64,000 nucleotides of DNA from Sorangium cellulosum (lineage in GTDB: Bacteria; Myxococcota_A; Polyangia; Polyangiales; Polyangiaceae). The stretch is from assembly GCF_002950945.1 (NCBI RefSeq), contig NZ_CP012673.1, positions 8,322,501 to 8,386,500 of the forward strand. Reading direction: 5' to 3'. The notes below the pieces were generated by a model. It did not search any database. It had not been told where the DNA came from and saw only the letters and a list, made by a program, of their open reading frames with translations. Positions within the stretch are counted from its first letter, which is position 1. Every line of letters begins with the position of its first letter. Of this stretch, positions 46,434-55,815 are shown in pieces. The position numbers and the translations under genes are program-made.

Positions 46434-47411
46434 ATGAGCATGAACTGGGGAGTGGGGGGAGGCGACCGGAACGCGCTGGACCCCTTTTTGTCAAGCGAAG
46501 GGAGGCCGCTCTTGTCAATCGTGCCCGGAACCATCCTGCTCCAACGCTACCGCGTGCTGCGGCACCTCCGCCGCGAGGGGCTCGGCGACGTGTTCAGCGC
46601 CGAGGACACGAGCGCCGGCCGCCGCGTGGCGGTGAAGGTTCTCGGCGAGCTCGAGGAGCGCGTGGACCCGTTGAAGGTGCTCGGCGCCCCGGAGCGGATG
46701 TCGCTGGCGGAGGCCGTGGCGCGCTTCCGGCGCGAGGCGATCGCGTGCGCGCGGCTGCGCGGCCCCCACACGCTCCCGTCGATCGGCGGCGGCGACGATC
46801 CGCAGCACGGCCTCGTGATCGTGTTCGAGCTGCGCGAGGGGGAGCTGCTCGTCGATCGCCTCGTCCGGCGGGGGCCGTTCCCGCTCGCCGCCCTGCACCC
46901 GCTGGTCGAGCAGCTCTGGCTGGCGATCGCCGAGCTCCACGAGATTGGCCTGCTCCACCGCAACATCTGCTCCGCGAACGTGCTCCTCGATCGGGGCCCG
47001 GAGGGCGAGCGGCTGACGCTGCTCGATCTCGGCTCGTGCAGGCTCCCGCTCTCGGAGGGCGACGAGGAGCCGCCCCTGAGCGGCCGCAAGCTCGGCGATG
47101 TCAGGTACGTGCCGCCCGAGCAGATCGCCAGCACGAAGGCGGTGGATCACCGGGCCGACATCTATGCGGCCACGACGGTGGTCTTTCAGGCGCTCACCGG
47201 CGAGCTGCCCTACGCGGCGCGCAACCTCATGATGCTGGCCGACCTCAAGGCGAGGACGGCGCCGCGCCGCCTCGGCAACCTGATGCCGCCGCCCGTCGAC
47301 CGCGAGGTCGAGGTCTTCGTGAACCGCGGTCTGGCCCACAGCCCGGACCGCCGCTTCGCGAGCATCGCCGAGGTGATCGAGGGCTGGCAGGCGCTCCGCC
47401 CCGCGACCTGA
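46434..47411 (+). CDS. Ser/Thr kinase-like protein, probable pseudokinase
   Basis: A 325-residue Hanks-type kinase fold. The ATP-anchoring Lys is present (VAVKVL, Lys68). The catalytic loop reads HRNICSANVLL (175-185): the catalytic Asp of HRD is replaced by Asn177, and the next Lys is missing. The DFG is DLG (198-200, with Asp retained), and the activation segment ends YVPPEQ instead of APE. The glycine loop LRREGLGDV is degenerate. Loss of the HRD Asp usually abolishes phosphotransfer, so a scaffold or sensor role is likely. Starts ATG 46434 and ATG 46440 are adjacent. It is divergent from the giant kinase gene, a natural candidate partner (inference). Confidence 0.85.
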   Translation: MSMNWGVGGGDRNALDPFLSSEGRPLLSIVPGTILLQRYRVLRHLRREGLGDVFSAEDTSAGRRVAVKVLGELEERVDPLKVLGAPERMSLAEAVARFRREAIACARLRGPHTLPSIGGGDDPQHGLVIVFELREGELLVDRLVRRGPFPLAALHPLVEQLWLAIAELHEIGLLHRNICSANVLLDRGPEGERLTLLDLGSCRLPLSEGDEEPPLSGRKLGDVRYVPPEQIASTKAVDHRADIYAATTVVFQALTGELPYAARNLMMLADLKARTAPRRLGNLMPPPVDREVEVFVNRGLAHSPDRRFASIAEVIEGWQALRPAT

Positions 47412-48259
47412 ACGTCACGGCCGCTCCCGCGCGGCCCCCTCGCCGCTCGAGCCTGGACGACCCAGGCTCCCGCCCTCGGCGCGCCCCCGCCGATTTATCG
47501 GCGATCTTCTCCGGGATCACGGAAGACAGGCCGAGCCCGCCGGTCACGGCGCCTCGCCGAGCCCGTCAGCCACTGCGCCTCTCTCCTTGAAGAGCCCTCG
47601 TCGGCGCTGGCCGCCGTTCCCGCGGCCAGCGCCGGCCGCCGGGCCCGCTGCGCGACGTTTCACAAAAGCTGCTCCGGCGTTCCCGAGCAGGGCCAGCCCG
47701 CCGTGCTTCGTTCGCGGCCGCTCGCCGCCGGCCGAGCCGTGCTTCGTTCGCGGCCGCTCGCCGCCGGCTCACCCACGCCGCGAGCTCATTGCGACAACGC
47801 CTCTAATTTTCTCATCCACGCTCCCGATTAATTCCTTCCGGAATCGCTGCCTGGTTTGCTGCACGATCGGCGGTCGCCGAGGCGTGCTTTCCGCGGAGAG
47901 CCGCCGAGTCTCGGAGCCGTTTGCGCTTTACCATCCTTCGTCATCATGAGATCAGCCCGGGCATTACGGCCGGGGTGCTGACCAAGAATACGCACCTTCA
48001 GTCCAGAAACAGCCTCTCACAGGATTGCAGAGCGAGAGCACGCATGTTAATCCGGGTTCGTTCGCTCACCCGCCGCCGCGCCCGCTCGCGCGGCGGCAGG
48101 GCCACCGGAGCGACGTGCTGTTCCGACCTGCGCGGGCGCCGGAGAGGCCTTGATGGACCTCCCCGGCGCGCCGCGGGACCGGCCTCGTCCGGTCTCGTCC
48201 GGTCTCGTCTGGCCTCGGCACGTCTCCCGGGATCCTTCAACCCTCGCTGCCACCACGTT
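47412..48259. other. 848-base region without a supported gene
   Basis: Short frames here have no protein-like composition. It holds a 36-bp-period repeat (47701-47768), an AT-richer part (47790-47960) and, at about 48184-48215, three 10-base repeats of TCGTCCGGTC type just before the glycosyltransferase start. The long upstream region may carry a regulated promoter. Confidence 0.5.
47701..47768. repeat. two 32-bp direct repeats with 36-bp period
   Basis: ccgtgcttcgttcgcggccg plus ctcgccgccggc occurs identically at 47701-47732 and 47737-47768, again 36 bases apart. It contains the palindromic core CGGCCG. Confidence 0.88.
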
Positions 48260-49423
48260 ATGACGACACCTACCTACCGCTACGTCTTCCTCGGGCTCTC
48301 CATCACGTCTTCGTGGGGCAACGGCCACGCCACGACGTACCGGGCCCTCCTCCGGGCGCTCGCGTCCCGCGGCCACCAGGTGCTCTTTCTGGAGCGGAAC
48401 CTCTCCCTCTATGACGAGCACCGCGACATGCCCAACCCGCCCTATGGCCGGACCGAGCTGTACACGAGCATTCCCGAGCTCCGCGATCGATTCTCACGCG
48501 CGGTGCGCGAGGCCGATCTCGTGGTCGTCGGCTCCTTCGTGCCGGAGGGGGCGATCGTCGGGGCGTGGCTCACGGAGGAGGCGCGCGGCAAGGCTGCGTT
48601 TTACGACCTCGACACGCCGCTCACGCTCGGCCGGCTGGCGCACGGCGATCACGCGTACCTCACGCCGGCGCTGATCCCGCGGTACGACCTTTACCTGTCG
48701 GCGACCGGGGGCCCGACGCTGGAGCGGCTCGAGCGCAGCCATGGCGCGGTGCGGGCGCGCGCGCTCTACTGCGCGGCCGACACCGACGTCTATCACCCGC
48801 AGCCGGCGCCGATGCGCTGGGACCTCGGCTACCTCGGCACCTACTGCGACGACCGGCAGGCGGCCGTCGAGCGGCTGCTCCTGGAGCCGGCGCGGCGCAT
48901 GCGCCGCGGGCGCTTCGCGGTGGCGGGCGCGCAGTACCCGGAGGCGCTCACGTGGCCCGAGAACGTCTCCCGGACGGAGCACCTGCCGCCGGACGAGCAC
49001 CGGATCTTCTACAACGCCCAGCGGTTCTCGCTGAACCTGACCCGCCGGGCCATGGTGGAGTCCGGGTGGTCGCCGAGCGCGCGCCTGTTCGAGGCGGCCG
49101 CGTGCGGGACCCCCGTCCTGAGCGACGCCTGGCCCGGGATCGAGACGTTCTTCCAGCCCGGCGAGGAGATCCTCCTCGTCCGCACGCCGGAGGACGTGCT
49201 CCGGAAGCTCCGGGAGATGAAGGAGGACCGGCGCCTCACCGTCGGCCAGCGCGCGCGCCAGCGCGTCTTCGCCGAGCACACCGCGATGCACCGGGCCGAG
49301 GCGTTCGAGCGGTACACGCGCGAGGTGCTCGACGCCGCGAGCCGCGCCCGGGCGGCGCGCCGCGAGCGCGACGGACAGCCCCCGTCGATGCGCCTGGAGA
49401 GCCACGAGAGCCAGAGCGGCTGA
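48260..49423 (+). CDS. CgeB-like glycosyltransferase
   Basis: A 387-residue GT-B-type glycosyltransferase of the CgeB/YkvP spore-protein group. The N-terminal Rossmann half starts FLGLSITSSWGNGHATTYRALLRALASRGHQVLFLERN, a nucleotide-sugar transferase opening. The C-terminal half has NLTRRAMVESGWSPSARLFEAAACGTPVLSDAWPGIETFFQPGEEILLV, the usual donor-binding ExxxCGTP pattern. It probably decorates surface or spore-coat polysaccharide from the cytoplasm. In Bacillus CgeB acts in spore-coat maturation, and a similar role here is inference. ATG 48260 is chosen from the domain start; no ribosome site is seen. Confidence 0.85.
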   Translation: MTTPTYRYVFLGLSITSSWGNGHATTYRALLRALASRGHQVLFLERNLSLYDEHRDMPNPPYGRTELYTSIPELRDRFSRAVREADLVVVGSFVPEGAIVGAWLTEEARGKAAFYDLDTPLTLGRLAHGDHAYLTPALIPRYDLYLSATGGPTLERLERSHGAVRARALYCAADTDVYHPQPAPMRWDLGYLGTYCDDRQAAVERLLLEPARRMRRGRFAVAGAQYPEALTWPENVSRTEHLPPDEHRIFYNAQRFSLNLTRRAMVESGWSPSARLFEAAACGTPVLSDAWPGIETFFQPGEEILLVRTPEDVLRKLREMKEDRRLTVGQRARQRVFAEHTAMHRAEAFERYTREVLDAASRARAARRERDGQPPSMRLESHESQSG

Positions 49424-49550
49424 CACAGCGGACGAGCCGAGGCAGACGTGGAGGTGGAGCGCGGACGTGACCCCCCGCGGGTGACGCCGCGCACGCGGCC
49501 GCCCTCGTGCTCCCCTTGCCGCTCGGCGCGGCGCGCATTACGCCACGGAG

Positions 49551-50732
49551 GTGCGATCTGCCCCGCTTCACCCCGTCGCCCGCCTGCCTGAAGAGTGGTC
49601 GGCCTCCCTGGCTGCCCGCGGAGAGCGGTCGTTCGCGGCGAAGCAGGTCTTCCACTGGATCCACCGCCGCGGCGTCCTGGATCCGGCGGCGATGACGAAC
49701 CTGCCGGCCCGGCTGCGCGAGCACCTCGCCGCGGAGGGGCTCGGCGAGGTGGTGACGCCCGAGCGGGTCCACCGCTCCGAGGACGGCACGCGCAAGCTGC
49801 TCCTGCGCCTGCGCGACGGCGCGACGATCGAGACCGTGCTGCTCCCGTCGGTGTCCGGCCCCGGCGCGCGGGCGCAGCTCGACGCCGACGCGGCGGCGGC
49901 CGACGTGGACGACGACGAGGACGACACGTCCGAGGGTAACGCCGCGGAGGGCGACGCGGCGCCGCACGTCCGCGTCACCCAGTGCATCTCCACCCAGGTC
50001 GGCTGCGCGATGGGCTGCACCTTCTGCGCGAGCGGCGTGGCGGGGCTCAAGCGCCACCTCGGGCCGGAGGAGATCGCGGGCCAGGTGCTGCTCGGGCGCG
50101 CGATGCTCGACGAGGGCGAGGAGCTCCGCAACGTCGTCTACATGGGCATGGGCGAGCCGCTCCACAACTACGAGGCGACGGCGCGCTCGCTCCGCCTGCT
50201 CACGCACCCGGAGGGGATCAACCTCTCGACGCGGCGGGTCACGGTGTCGACCTCGGGCCTCGTCCCGGAGATCGCGCGGCTCGGCGCGGACTTCGGCGGG
50301 CAGATCGCGCTCGCGATCTCGCTGCACGCGTCGGACAACGAGACCCGCTCCCGGCTGATGCCGATCAACCGCAAGCACCCGCTCGACGAGCTGCTCGAGG
50401 CGCTGCGCGCCTACCCGCTGCCCCGGCGCCGGCGCATCACCATCGAGTACACGCTCGTCGCCGGGCAGAACGACGATCCGGCGGAGGCGCGCCGGCTGGT
50501 GAAGCTGCTCCGGGGGCTCCCGGTGAAGATCAACCTCATCCCGATGAACCCGATCGAGGCCTCCTCGCTGGGTCCGCCCGGCCTGGAGCGCGTGGCGGCT
50601 TTCCAGGACGTGCTCACGCAGGCGGGCTACTCGTGTTTCGTGCGGCGCCGGCGCGGGGACGACGTGTCCGCCGCCTGCGGGCAGCTCGTGCTGCTCGGGG
50701 CCAAGCCCAAGGTGCGGCGAGCTCTGGCTTGA
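49551..50732 (+). CDS. rlmN: 23S rRNA/tRNA adenosine-C2 methyltransferase RlmN
   Basis: A 393-residue radical-SAM methyltransferase that methylates A2503 of 23S rRNA and A37 of some tRNAs. The 4Fe-4S motif CAMGCTFC (about 153-160), YMGMGEPLHNY, the SLHA motif and the methyl-carrying Cys in RGDDVSAACGQL are all intact. An acidic insert (about 112-140, with VDDDEDDTSEGNAAEGD) interrupts the sequence just before the iron-sulfur domain, making the protein longer than usual. The start is a GTG at 49551 with GGAG close upstream. It heads a plus-strand group with accC-like and phosphohexomutase genes. Confidence 0.95.
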   Translation: MRSAPLHPVARLPEEWSASLAARGERSFAAKQVFHWIHRRGVLDPAAMTNLPARLREHLAAEGLGEVVTPERVHRSEDGTRKLLLRLRDGATIETVLLPSVSGPGARAQLDADAAAADVDDDEDDTSEGNAAEGDAAPHVRVTQCISTQVGCAMGCTFCASGVAGLKRHLGPEEIAGQVLLGRAMLDEGEELRNVVYMGMGEPLHNYEATARSLRLLTHPEGINLSTRRVTVSTSGLVPEIARLGADFGGQIALAISLHASDNETRSRLMPINRKHPLDELLEALRAYPLPRRRRITIEYTLVAGQNDDPAEARRLVKLLRGLPVKINLIPMNPIEASSLGPPGLERVAAFQDVLTQAGYSCFVRRRRGDDVSAACGQLVLLGAKPKVRRALA

Positions 50733-50784
50733 CGGCGCGCGCCGGTCCCTTGACGCCCCGCCACGCGGGGGCGTAGCTGTCGGC

Positions 50785-52188
50785 GTGCTGAAGAAGATCC
50801 TCGTCGCCAACCGTGGAGAGATCGCCTGCCGCGTGCTCCGGACCTGCAAGAGGCTCGGGATCGCGACGGTCGCCGTGTACTCGGACGCCGACGCGGGCGC
50901 GCCGCACGTCGCCATGGCCGACGAGGCCGTGCGCATCGGGCCGCCGCCGGTCCGGGACAGCTACCTCGTCGCGCACGCGATCGTGGAGGCCGCCCGCGCG
51001 ACGGGCGCGGACGGCGTCCACCCGGGGTACGGGCTGCTCAGCGAGAACCAGGCCTTCGCCGAGGCCGTGCTCGCCGCGGGCATCACGTTCATCGGCCCGC
51101 CGCCCTCCGTGCTGCACGTCTTCGGCGACAAGATCCTCGCGCGCGACGTCGCGCGCGCGGCGGACGTCTTCCCCCCGCCGGGCACCGGCAGCCCGGTCGA
51201 TCCCGCCGACGTCGAGGCGGCCCAGCGCGCCGCCGAGAGCCTCGGCTACCCGCTGCTCGTCAAGGCCGCGGGCGGCGGCGGCGGCATCGGCATGCAGATC
51301 GTCGCCGACCCGGTGAAGCTCGCGCGCGCGCTGACCGCGTGCTCCGACCGCGGCCGCGCCGCGTTCGGCGACGCGCGTGTGTACCTGGAGCGGTACATCG
51401 AGCGCCCGCGCCACATCGAGGTGCAGGTGCTGTGCGACGGCAAGGGCGGCGCGGTCGCGCTCGGCGAGCGCGAGTGCAGCGCGCAGCGCCGGCACCAGAA
51501 GATCATCGAGGAGACGCCGTCGCCGGCGTCGTTCTTCCAGGGGGACGCGGGCGACTCCCGCAGGAGGACGCTCCACGAGAGCGCGCTGCGCGTCGTGACC
51601 GGCGCGGGCTACGTCGGCGCCGGCACCGTCGAGTTCGTCGCCGCGGAGAGCGGCGAGCTCTTCTTCCTCGAGGTCAACGCGCGGCTCCAGGTCGAGCACT
51701 GCGTGACCGAGATGTGCACCGGGCTCGACCTGGTCGAGCACCAGATCCGCATCGCGTCGGGCGAGCCGCTCGCGCCGGAGGTCCTCGGCCACACGTACCG
51801 CGGCCACTCCATCGAGGCGCGGCTCTACGCGGAGGATCCCGCGAAGAAGTTCGCGCCGCAGCCGGGCCGCATCGCCGCGCTCCGCTGGCCGGAGGCGGGG
51901 GACGACCTGCGGATCGAGACCGGCATCGCCGAGGGGCTCGAGGTGACGCCGTTCTACGACCCGCTGCTCGCGAAGATCGTCGCCCACGGGCCGACGCGCG
52001 AGGCGGCGATCGCCCGGCTCGATCGGGCGCTCGCCGAGACGACGCTCGAGCTCGCCGGCCCGACCGGCCCCGCCGCGACGAACCTCGCGTTCCTGCGCCA
52101 GATCCTGGGGCACGACGATTTCCGGGGCGGACAGTACGACACGCACTTCGCCGAGGCGCTCGCCTCGGGGAAGAAGGCGGCGTCGTGA
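50785..52188 (+). CDS. accC: biotin carboxylase (AccC/PCC-alpha type)
   Basis: A 467-residue ATP-grasp enzyme that carboxylates biotin on a carrier protein. The N-terminal domain begins KKILVANRGEIACRV, the glycine loop is KAAGGGGGIGMQ, and the catalytic core has EVNARLQVEH and CSAQRRHQKIIEE. The C-terminal biotin-carboxylase domain includes RLYAEDP. The length is that of free AccC (about 450), with no biotin domain. The usual VPVVPG stretch before the ATP-grasp domain reads VFPPPGTG here. No carboxyltransferase or biotin carrier is nearby, so it may serve acetyl-CoA, propionyl-CoA or another carboxylase. Start GTG 50785; the stop overlaps the next gene (GTGA). Confidence 0.92.
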   Translation: MLKKILVANRGEIACRVLRTCKRLGIATVAVYSDADAGAPHVAMADEAVRIGPPPVRDSYLVAHAIVEAARATGADGVHPGYGLLSENQAFAEAVLAAGITFIGPPPSVLHVFGDKILARDVARAADVFPPPGTGSPVDPADVEAAQRAAESLGYPLLVKAAGGGGGIGMQIVADPVKLARALTACSDRGRAAFGDARVYLERYIERPRHIEVQVLCDGKGGAVALGERECSAQRRHQKIIEETPSPASFFQGDAGDSRRRTLHESALRVVTGAGYVGAGTVEFVAAESGELFFLEVNARLQVEHCVTEMCTGLDLVEHQIRIASGEPLAPEVLGHTYRGHSIEARLYAEDPAKKFAPQPGRIAALRWPEAGDDLRIETGIAEGLEVTPFYDPLLAKIVAHGPTREAAIARLDRALAETTLELAGPTGPAATNLAFLRQILGHDDFRGGQYDTHFAEALASGKKAAS

Positions 52189-53963
52189 GCCACGATTTCA
52201 TCCTCGAGCCCGCCGAGCGCTGGCTCGCCCACGACCCGGATCCGGAGACCCAGGGCGAGCTGCGCCGGCTCATCGACGCGGCCAGGGCGGGCGAGGAGGG
52301 CGTCCGCGCCGAGCTGGCCGAGCGCTTCGCCGGCCCGCTGGAGTTCGGCACGGCCGGCCTGCGCGGCGTGCTCGGCGCCGGCGAGAGCCGGATGAACCGC
52401 GCCGTCATCCTCCGGACGACCGCCGGCCTCGCCCGCTACCTGCTGAGCGCGCTGGGCGACAAGGCGCGCAGCGCCGGCGTCGTCGTCGGGTACGACGCCC
52501 GCCGGAGGAGCCGCGAGTTCGCGGAGGACACCGCCTGCGCGCTCGCCGCCGCCGGCATCCCGAGCCACCTCTCGCCGGTCCCCTGCCCCACCCCGATCGC
52601 CGCGTTCGCGGTCGGCCACCTCGGCGCGGCCGCGGGCGTGATGGTGACGGCGAGCCACAACCCGCCCGAGTACAACGGGTACAAGGTGTACTGGGACAAC
52701 GCCGCGCAGATCATCCCGCCGCACGACACGGGCATCGCGACGGCGATCGACGCGTCCCCGCCGGCGGATCAGGTCCCCCGCATGCCCTTCGACGAGGCGC
52801 GCGCGAAGGGGCTCGTGCGCGACTTCCCCGAGGCGCTCGAGCCGGCGTACCTCCGCGCGATCCGCGGCCTCGCCGTGCGGAGCGACGGGGATCGGGGCCT
52901 CTGCATCGTGTACACGCCGCTGCACGGCGTGGGCAACCGGCTCGCCCGCGCGGCGCTGGCGCAGGCCGGGTTCACGCGGGTGACGACCGTGCCCGAGCAG
53001 GCCGAGCCGGACGGCGCCTTCCCCACGGTCTCGTTCCCGAACCCCGAGGAGAAGGGCGCCATGGACCTGGCGCTCGCCCTCGCGAAGCAGGAGGGCGCCG
53101 ACCTCGTGCTCGCCAACGATCCCGACGTCGACCGGCTCGCCGTGGCGGTGCGGCGCCCGGACGGCGGGTACGTGCAGCTCACGGGCAACCAGGTCGGCGT
53201 GCTGCTCGGCCATTACCTGCTCACCGAGGGGAAGGCCCCCGAGGGCGCGGGCAATCGCCGCCTGGTCCTCTCGTCGTGTGTCTCGACGCCGATGCTCGGC
53301 GCCATCGCCGCGGCGCTCGGGGTGCATTACGAGGAGACGTTGACCGGTTTCAAGTGGATCGCGAACCGGGCGATGGACATCGAGCGCTCGACCGGCGCCC
53401 GCTTCGTGTTCGGCTTCGAGGAGGCGCTCGGTTACACGATCGGCCCGGTCGTGCGCGACAAGGACGGCATCGGCGCCGCGGCGGTGCTGGCCGAGCTCGC
53501 GGCGGTGCGCAAGGCCGAGGGCAAGACGCTGCTCGACGCGCTCCAGGAGCTCGCGCGCACCTACGGCCTCTACGTGAGCGGCCAGCGCGCCTACACCCTG
53601 CGCGGCGTGGACGGCCTCGAGAAGATCGCCGCGATCATGGCCGCGCTGAGGCAGAGCCCGCCGGCCGAGATCGGCGGCGTGCCGGTCGTGGCGTGGCGCG
53701 ACTTCGAGGCGCGCACGCGCACGCTGCGCGACGGCGGGACCGCGCCGCTCGTCCTGCCCGCGAGCAACGTGCTCGTGTACGAGCTCGAGGGCGGCAGCCG
53801 GATCATCGCGCGCCCGAGCGGCACGGAGCCGAAGATCAAATTCTACGTCGACGTGCGCGAGGACGTCGCCGGGGGCGAGCCGCTCGACGCCGCCGAGGCG
53901 CGCGCGGCGGCGCGGCTCGACGCCCTCGCGAGCGCGATCTCCGGCCTGGCCGGGATGGGCTGA
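52185..53963 (+). CDS. phosphoglucomutase/phosphomannomutase (alpha-D-phosphohexomutase)
   Basis: A 592-residue enzyme that interconverts hexose 1- and 6-phosphates. The active serine is in VTASHNPPEYNGYKVYW, the metal loop is ANDPDVDRLAVAV, the sugar loop GFEEALGY and the phosphate loop RPSGTEPKIKFY. The length and the N-terminal FGTAGLRGVLGAG match the long PgcA/PGM2 type (about 580). It supplies sugar phosphates for glycogen, trehalose or surface polysaccharides. Start GTG 52185 overlaps the biotin carboxylase stop by 4 bases, so translation is coupled even though the pathways differ. High confidence for family; glucose versus mannose preference is open. Confidence 0.94.
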   Translation: MSHDFILEPAERWLAHDPDPETQGELRRLIDAARAGEEGVRAELAERFAGPLEFGTAGLRGVLGAGESRMNRAVILRTTAGLARYLLSALGDKARSAGVVVGYDARRRSREFAEDTACALAAAGIPSHLSPVPCPTPIAAFAVGHLGAAAGVMVTASHNPPEYNGYKVYWDNAAQIIPPHDTGIATAIDASPPADQVPRMPFDEARAKGLVRDFPEALEPAYLRAIRGLAVRSDGDRGLCIVYTPLHGVGNRLARAALAQAGFTRVTTVPEQAEPDGAFPTVSFPNPEEKGAMDLALALAKQEGADLVLANDPDVDRLAVAVRRPDGGYVQLTGNQVGVLLGHYLLTEGKAPEGAGNRRLVLSSCVSTPMLGAIAAALGVHYEETLTGFKWIANRAMDIERSTGARFVFGFEEALGYTIGPVVRDKDGIGAAAVLAELAAVRKAEGKTLLDALQELARTYGLYVSGQRAYTLRGVDGLEKIAAIMAALRQSPPAEIGGVPVVAWRDFEARTRTLRDGGTAPLVLPASNVLVYELEGGSRIIARPSGTEPKIKFYVDVREDVAGGEPLDAAEARAAARLDALASAISGLAGMG

Positions 53964-54014
53964 CGGGGGCGCCGGGGTCGCTCCGCGGCGGCCTCAGCGG
54001 CCGGCGTGGCGGCC

Positions 54015-54791
54015 TCAGCGGCCGGGGTTGCGGAAGGCGACGCGGCCGACGAAGAAGGGGCCCATCTGGCTGATGAACTCCGAGGTCTGGCGCGTCTTCC
54101 GCATGGTCTGCACGATGTGCGAGAGCGGGTGGAGCTCCTTGCCGACGAGCCCGATGACGAACTCGTTGTCGCGGGCGTCGAGGCCGTGGCACGCGAGGCG
54201 GATGTCGTGCGCGAGGTCCTGCGCGCCGTAGGCCCGGCCGATGGTGCCGTGCTCGCGCAGGATGCTCCCCTGCTCGCGGCCCTCGAGCTTGGAGAACGCG
54301 CCGCTGCGGCGGAGCGGGTACCACACGGCCCACGACCACGCGGGGTTGAGCACGGTCTCGGACGGGCGCCGGAGCAGCCAGTACTCGAGCTCCTGCTCGT
54401 AGCCGGTCGAGTAGGTGCGCCCCAGCATCGTGAAATCGGGGCGAAGCTCCAGCGCCCGGAGCTCGGCGCGCTGGAGCGCCGGCCGGACCGTCTGGACGAA
54501 GAAGGCGGGGTCCTCGGCCCAGGTGAGCACCGCGATCCCGCGCGGATCGCTCACGTCCTCGTACACGACCGCCGCGGCGCCGTGCTCGGTGAGGGCCCGG
54601 CCGACCGCGTTCGTCAGCGCCGCCGGATCCTCGGCAGAAGGACAGCGGAACACGAGCAGCTGCATGAACAGCCGCCGGTCCATGACCTGCGGCCGCCCTT
54701 CGCGCGGCGCTCCCCGCTCGGCAACGTCGATGTGCGGCAGCTCGGGCTCTGCGTGGCCGGCGGCCGGCCGACCCGTCGTGGATTCGCTCAT
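54015..54791 (-). CDS. chlorite dismutase family / HemQ-like haem protein
   Basis: A 258-residue protein of the chlorite dismutase superfamily, whose HemQ branch decarboxylates coprohaem in haem synthesis. Two ferredoxin-like repeats are visible: RRLFMQLLVFRCPS to SDPRGIAVLTWAEDPAFFV, and WSWAVWYPLRRSGAFSKLEG followed by EHGTIGRAYGAQDLAHDIRLACHGLDARDNEFVIGLVG. The His before GRAYG fits the proximal haem ligand, and HPLSHIVQTMRKTRQTSEFI is typical of the C-terminal part. A 35-residue variable leader precedes the domain. ATG 54791 is preferred. HemQ is favoured over true chlorite dismutase by context and length, but this is not proven. Confidence 0.82.
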   Translation of the reverse strand: MSESTTGRPAAGHAEPELPHIDVAERGAPREGRPQVMDRRLFMQLLVFRCPSAEDPAALTNAVGRALTEHGAAAVVYEDVSDPRGIAVLTWAEDPAFFVQTVRPALQRAELRALELRPDFTMLGRTYSTGYEQELEYWLLRRPSETVLNPAWSWAVWYPLRRSGAFSKLEGREQGSILREHGTIGRAYGAQDLAHDIRLACHGLDARDNEFVIGLVGKELHPLSHIVQTMRKTRQTSEFISQMGPFFVGRVAFRNPGR

Positions 54792-55215
54792 GGCGTAGGG
54801 GTACCGAGGTTCGCAGAGGACGGCAACAGCGAGGCGCGCCGTGCGAACGCCGGTGACGGCGCAAAATTCCGTTATGCAGGTCACGTTTGTCGTCGTCCGG
54901 GATCCGGGGAGCCCTTCCTAGAATCAGGAAATACCTGATTTTGGGTCCGATGATCCCTTCCCTGGGGTGGCGGAATAGAGAGCTGGATAACCGGTTGGGA
55001 TCGTCAAAGGCTGCTGTATCTGTCGCGCGCCTGCTCGCGCGTAATCATCTCTTGCCATCCAGGCGAACTCACGCTCCCCTGCAAGGTACAACCACGACTC
55101 ATGGAGTCGCCTCGACGATGCATCCCCGGGCAGGGCTTCCCGCCCGAGGCCGCACGCGTCGCGCCCGTGCTCGGGCGCGGCCTCGCCGGGGCCTTGCCGC
55201 CGTAGGTTTGCCGCG
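54792..55215. other. 424-base divergent region upstream of HemQ-like and DUF2378 genes
   Basis: No gene. It holds the palindrome at 54922-54940 and a GC-rich block next to the DUF2378 start. Bases 54970-55090 are of lower GC, suited to promoters. Confidence 0.5.
54922..54940. promoter_or_regulatory. perfect 7-bp inverted repeat upstream of the HemQ-like gene
   Basis: AATCAGG-AAATA-CCTGATT, perfect arms, in an AT-rich patch 131 bases before ATG 54791 (minus strand). It looks like an operator; a small hairpin is the alternative. The regulator is unknown. Confidence 0.5.
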
Positions 55216-55815
55216 ATGAAGACGTACGACACGAAGAGCAAGATCCCCGCCGGACGGTGCAAAGGAACGTTGCTGGTCAACCTCCGGTCGTTCGTCACGA
55301 CGAACCGCGACGCCGGCGCCTGGGAGCGGCTGGTGACGTCGCTGCCCAAGTCAGACCGGGACGTACTCTATCAACCGCTGCTGGCGAGCAGCTGGTATCC
55401 GATCGGCGTCTGGAACCGGGCGCTGCGAACGCACGTGCGGTCCGCCAATGACCAGGCGGCGGAGATCAAGCGGTTTGCTCGCTTCGTGGCGGATCGCGAC
55501 CTCAATACGGTATTGAAGTTCGCGCTGTCGATCGCAATGCCCGACACGATCGTGGCCCGCACCGGGATGATCTGGTCACGCTACTTCGACGCCGGGCAGG
55601 TGGTGCCGCGCATGGTGAAGCCGCGGGAGTGGGTGCTGACGATCACGGGACCGACCGGAGACGACGAGGGGCCGTCGGCCATGAACTGCGGAGATGGCGT
55701 CTGCGGCTGGGTCGAGCAGGCGCTCCTTCTATGCGGCGCGTCGACGCCCAAGGTGACGCACCAGCGGTGCCGGTTCCGCGGCGCGACCGAGTGCCTCTCC
55801 GAGGTCGTGTGGTGA
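55216..55815 (+). CDS. DUF2378 (myxobacterial) family protein
   Basis: A 199-residue cytoplasmic protein of the myxobacteria-restricted DUF2378 family. The pattern is an N-terminal LVNLRSFV, helices with PLLASSWYPIGVWNRAL, a central RFARFVADRDLNTVLKFAL region, MIWSRYFDAGQVV, and a C-terminal strand with Cys: HQRCRFRGATECLSEVVW. The arrangement of C-terminal Cys with a preceding RWxxYxxxG-type segment resembles 4-vinyl-reductase/haem-NO-binding-like sensors, but no function is known. No ribosome site precedes ATG 55216. A short repeat crosses the stop (TCGTGTGGTGACGG at 55805 and 55828). Neighbours are a HemQ-like and a TenA-fold gene. Confidence 0.8.
   Translation: MKTYDTKSKIPAGRCKGTLLVNLRSFVTTNRDAGAWERLVTSLPKSDRDVLYQPLLASSWYPIGVWNRALRTHVRSANDQAAEIKRFARFVADRDLNTVLKFALSIAMPDTIVARTGMIWSRYFDAGQVVPRMVKPREWVLTITGPTGDDEGPSAMNCGDGVCGWVEQALLLCGASTPKVTHQRCRFRGATECLSEVVW

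Noticed and set aside
47587..47949. A 120-codon plus-strand frame as a gene
   Set aside because: It spans the 36-bp repeats, is Arg/Pro/Ser-rich, lacks a ribosome site and shows no domain.
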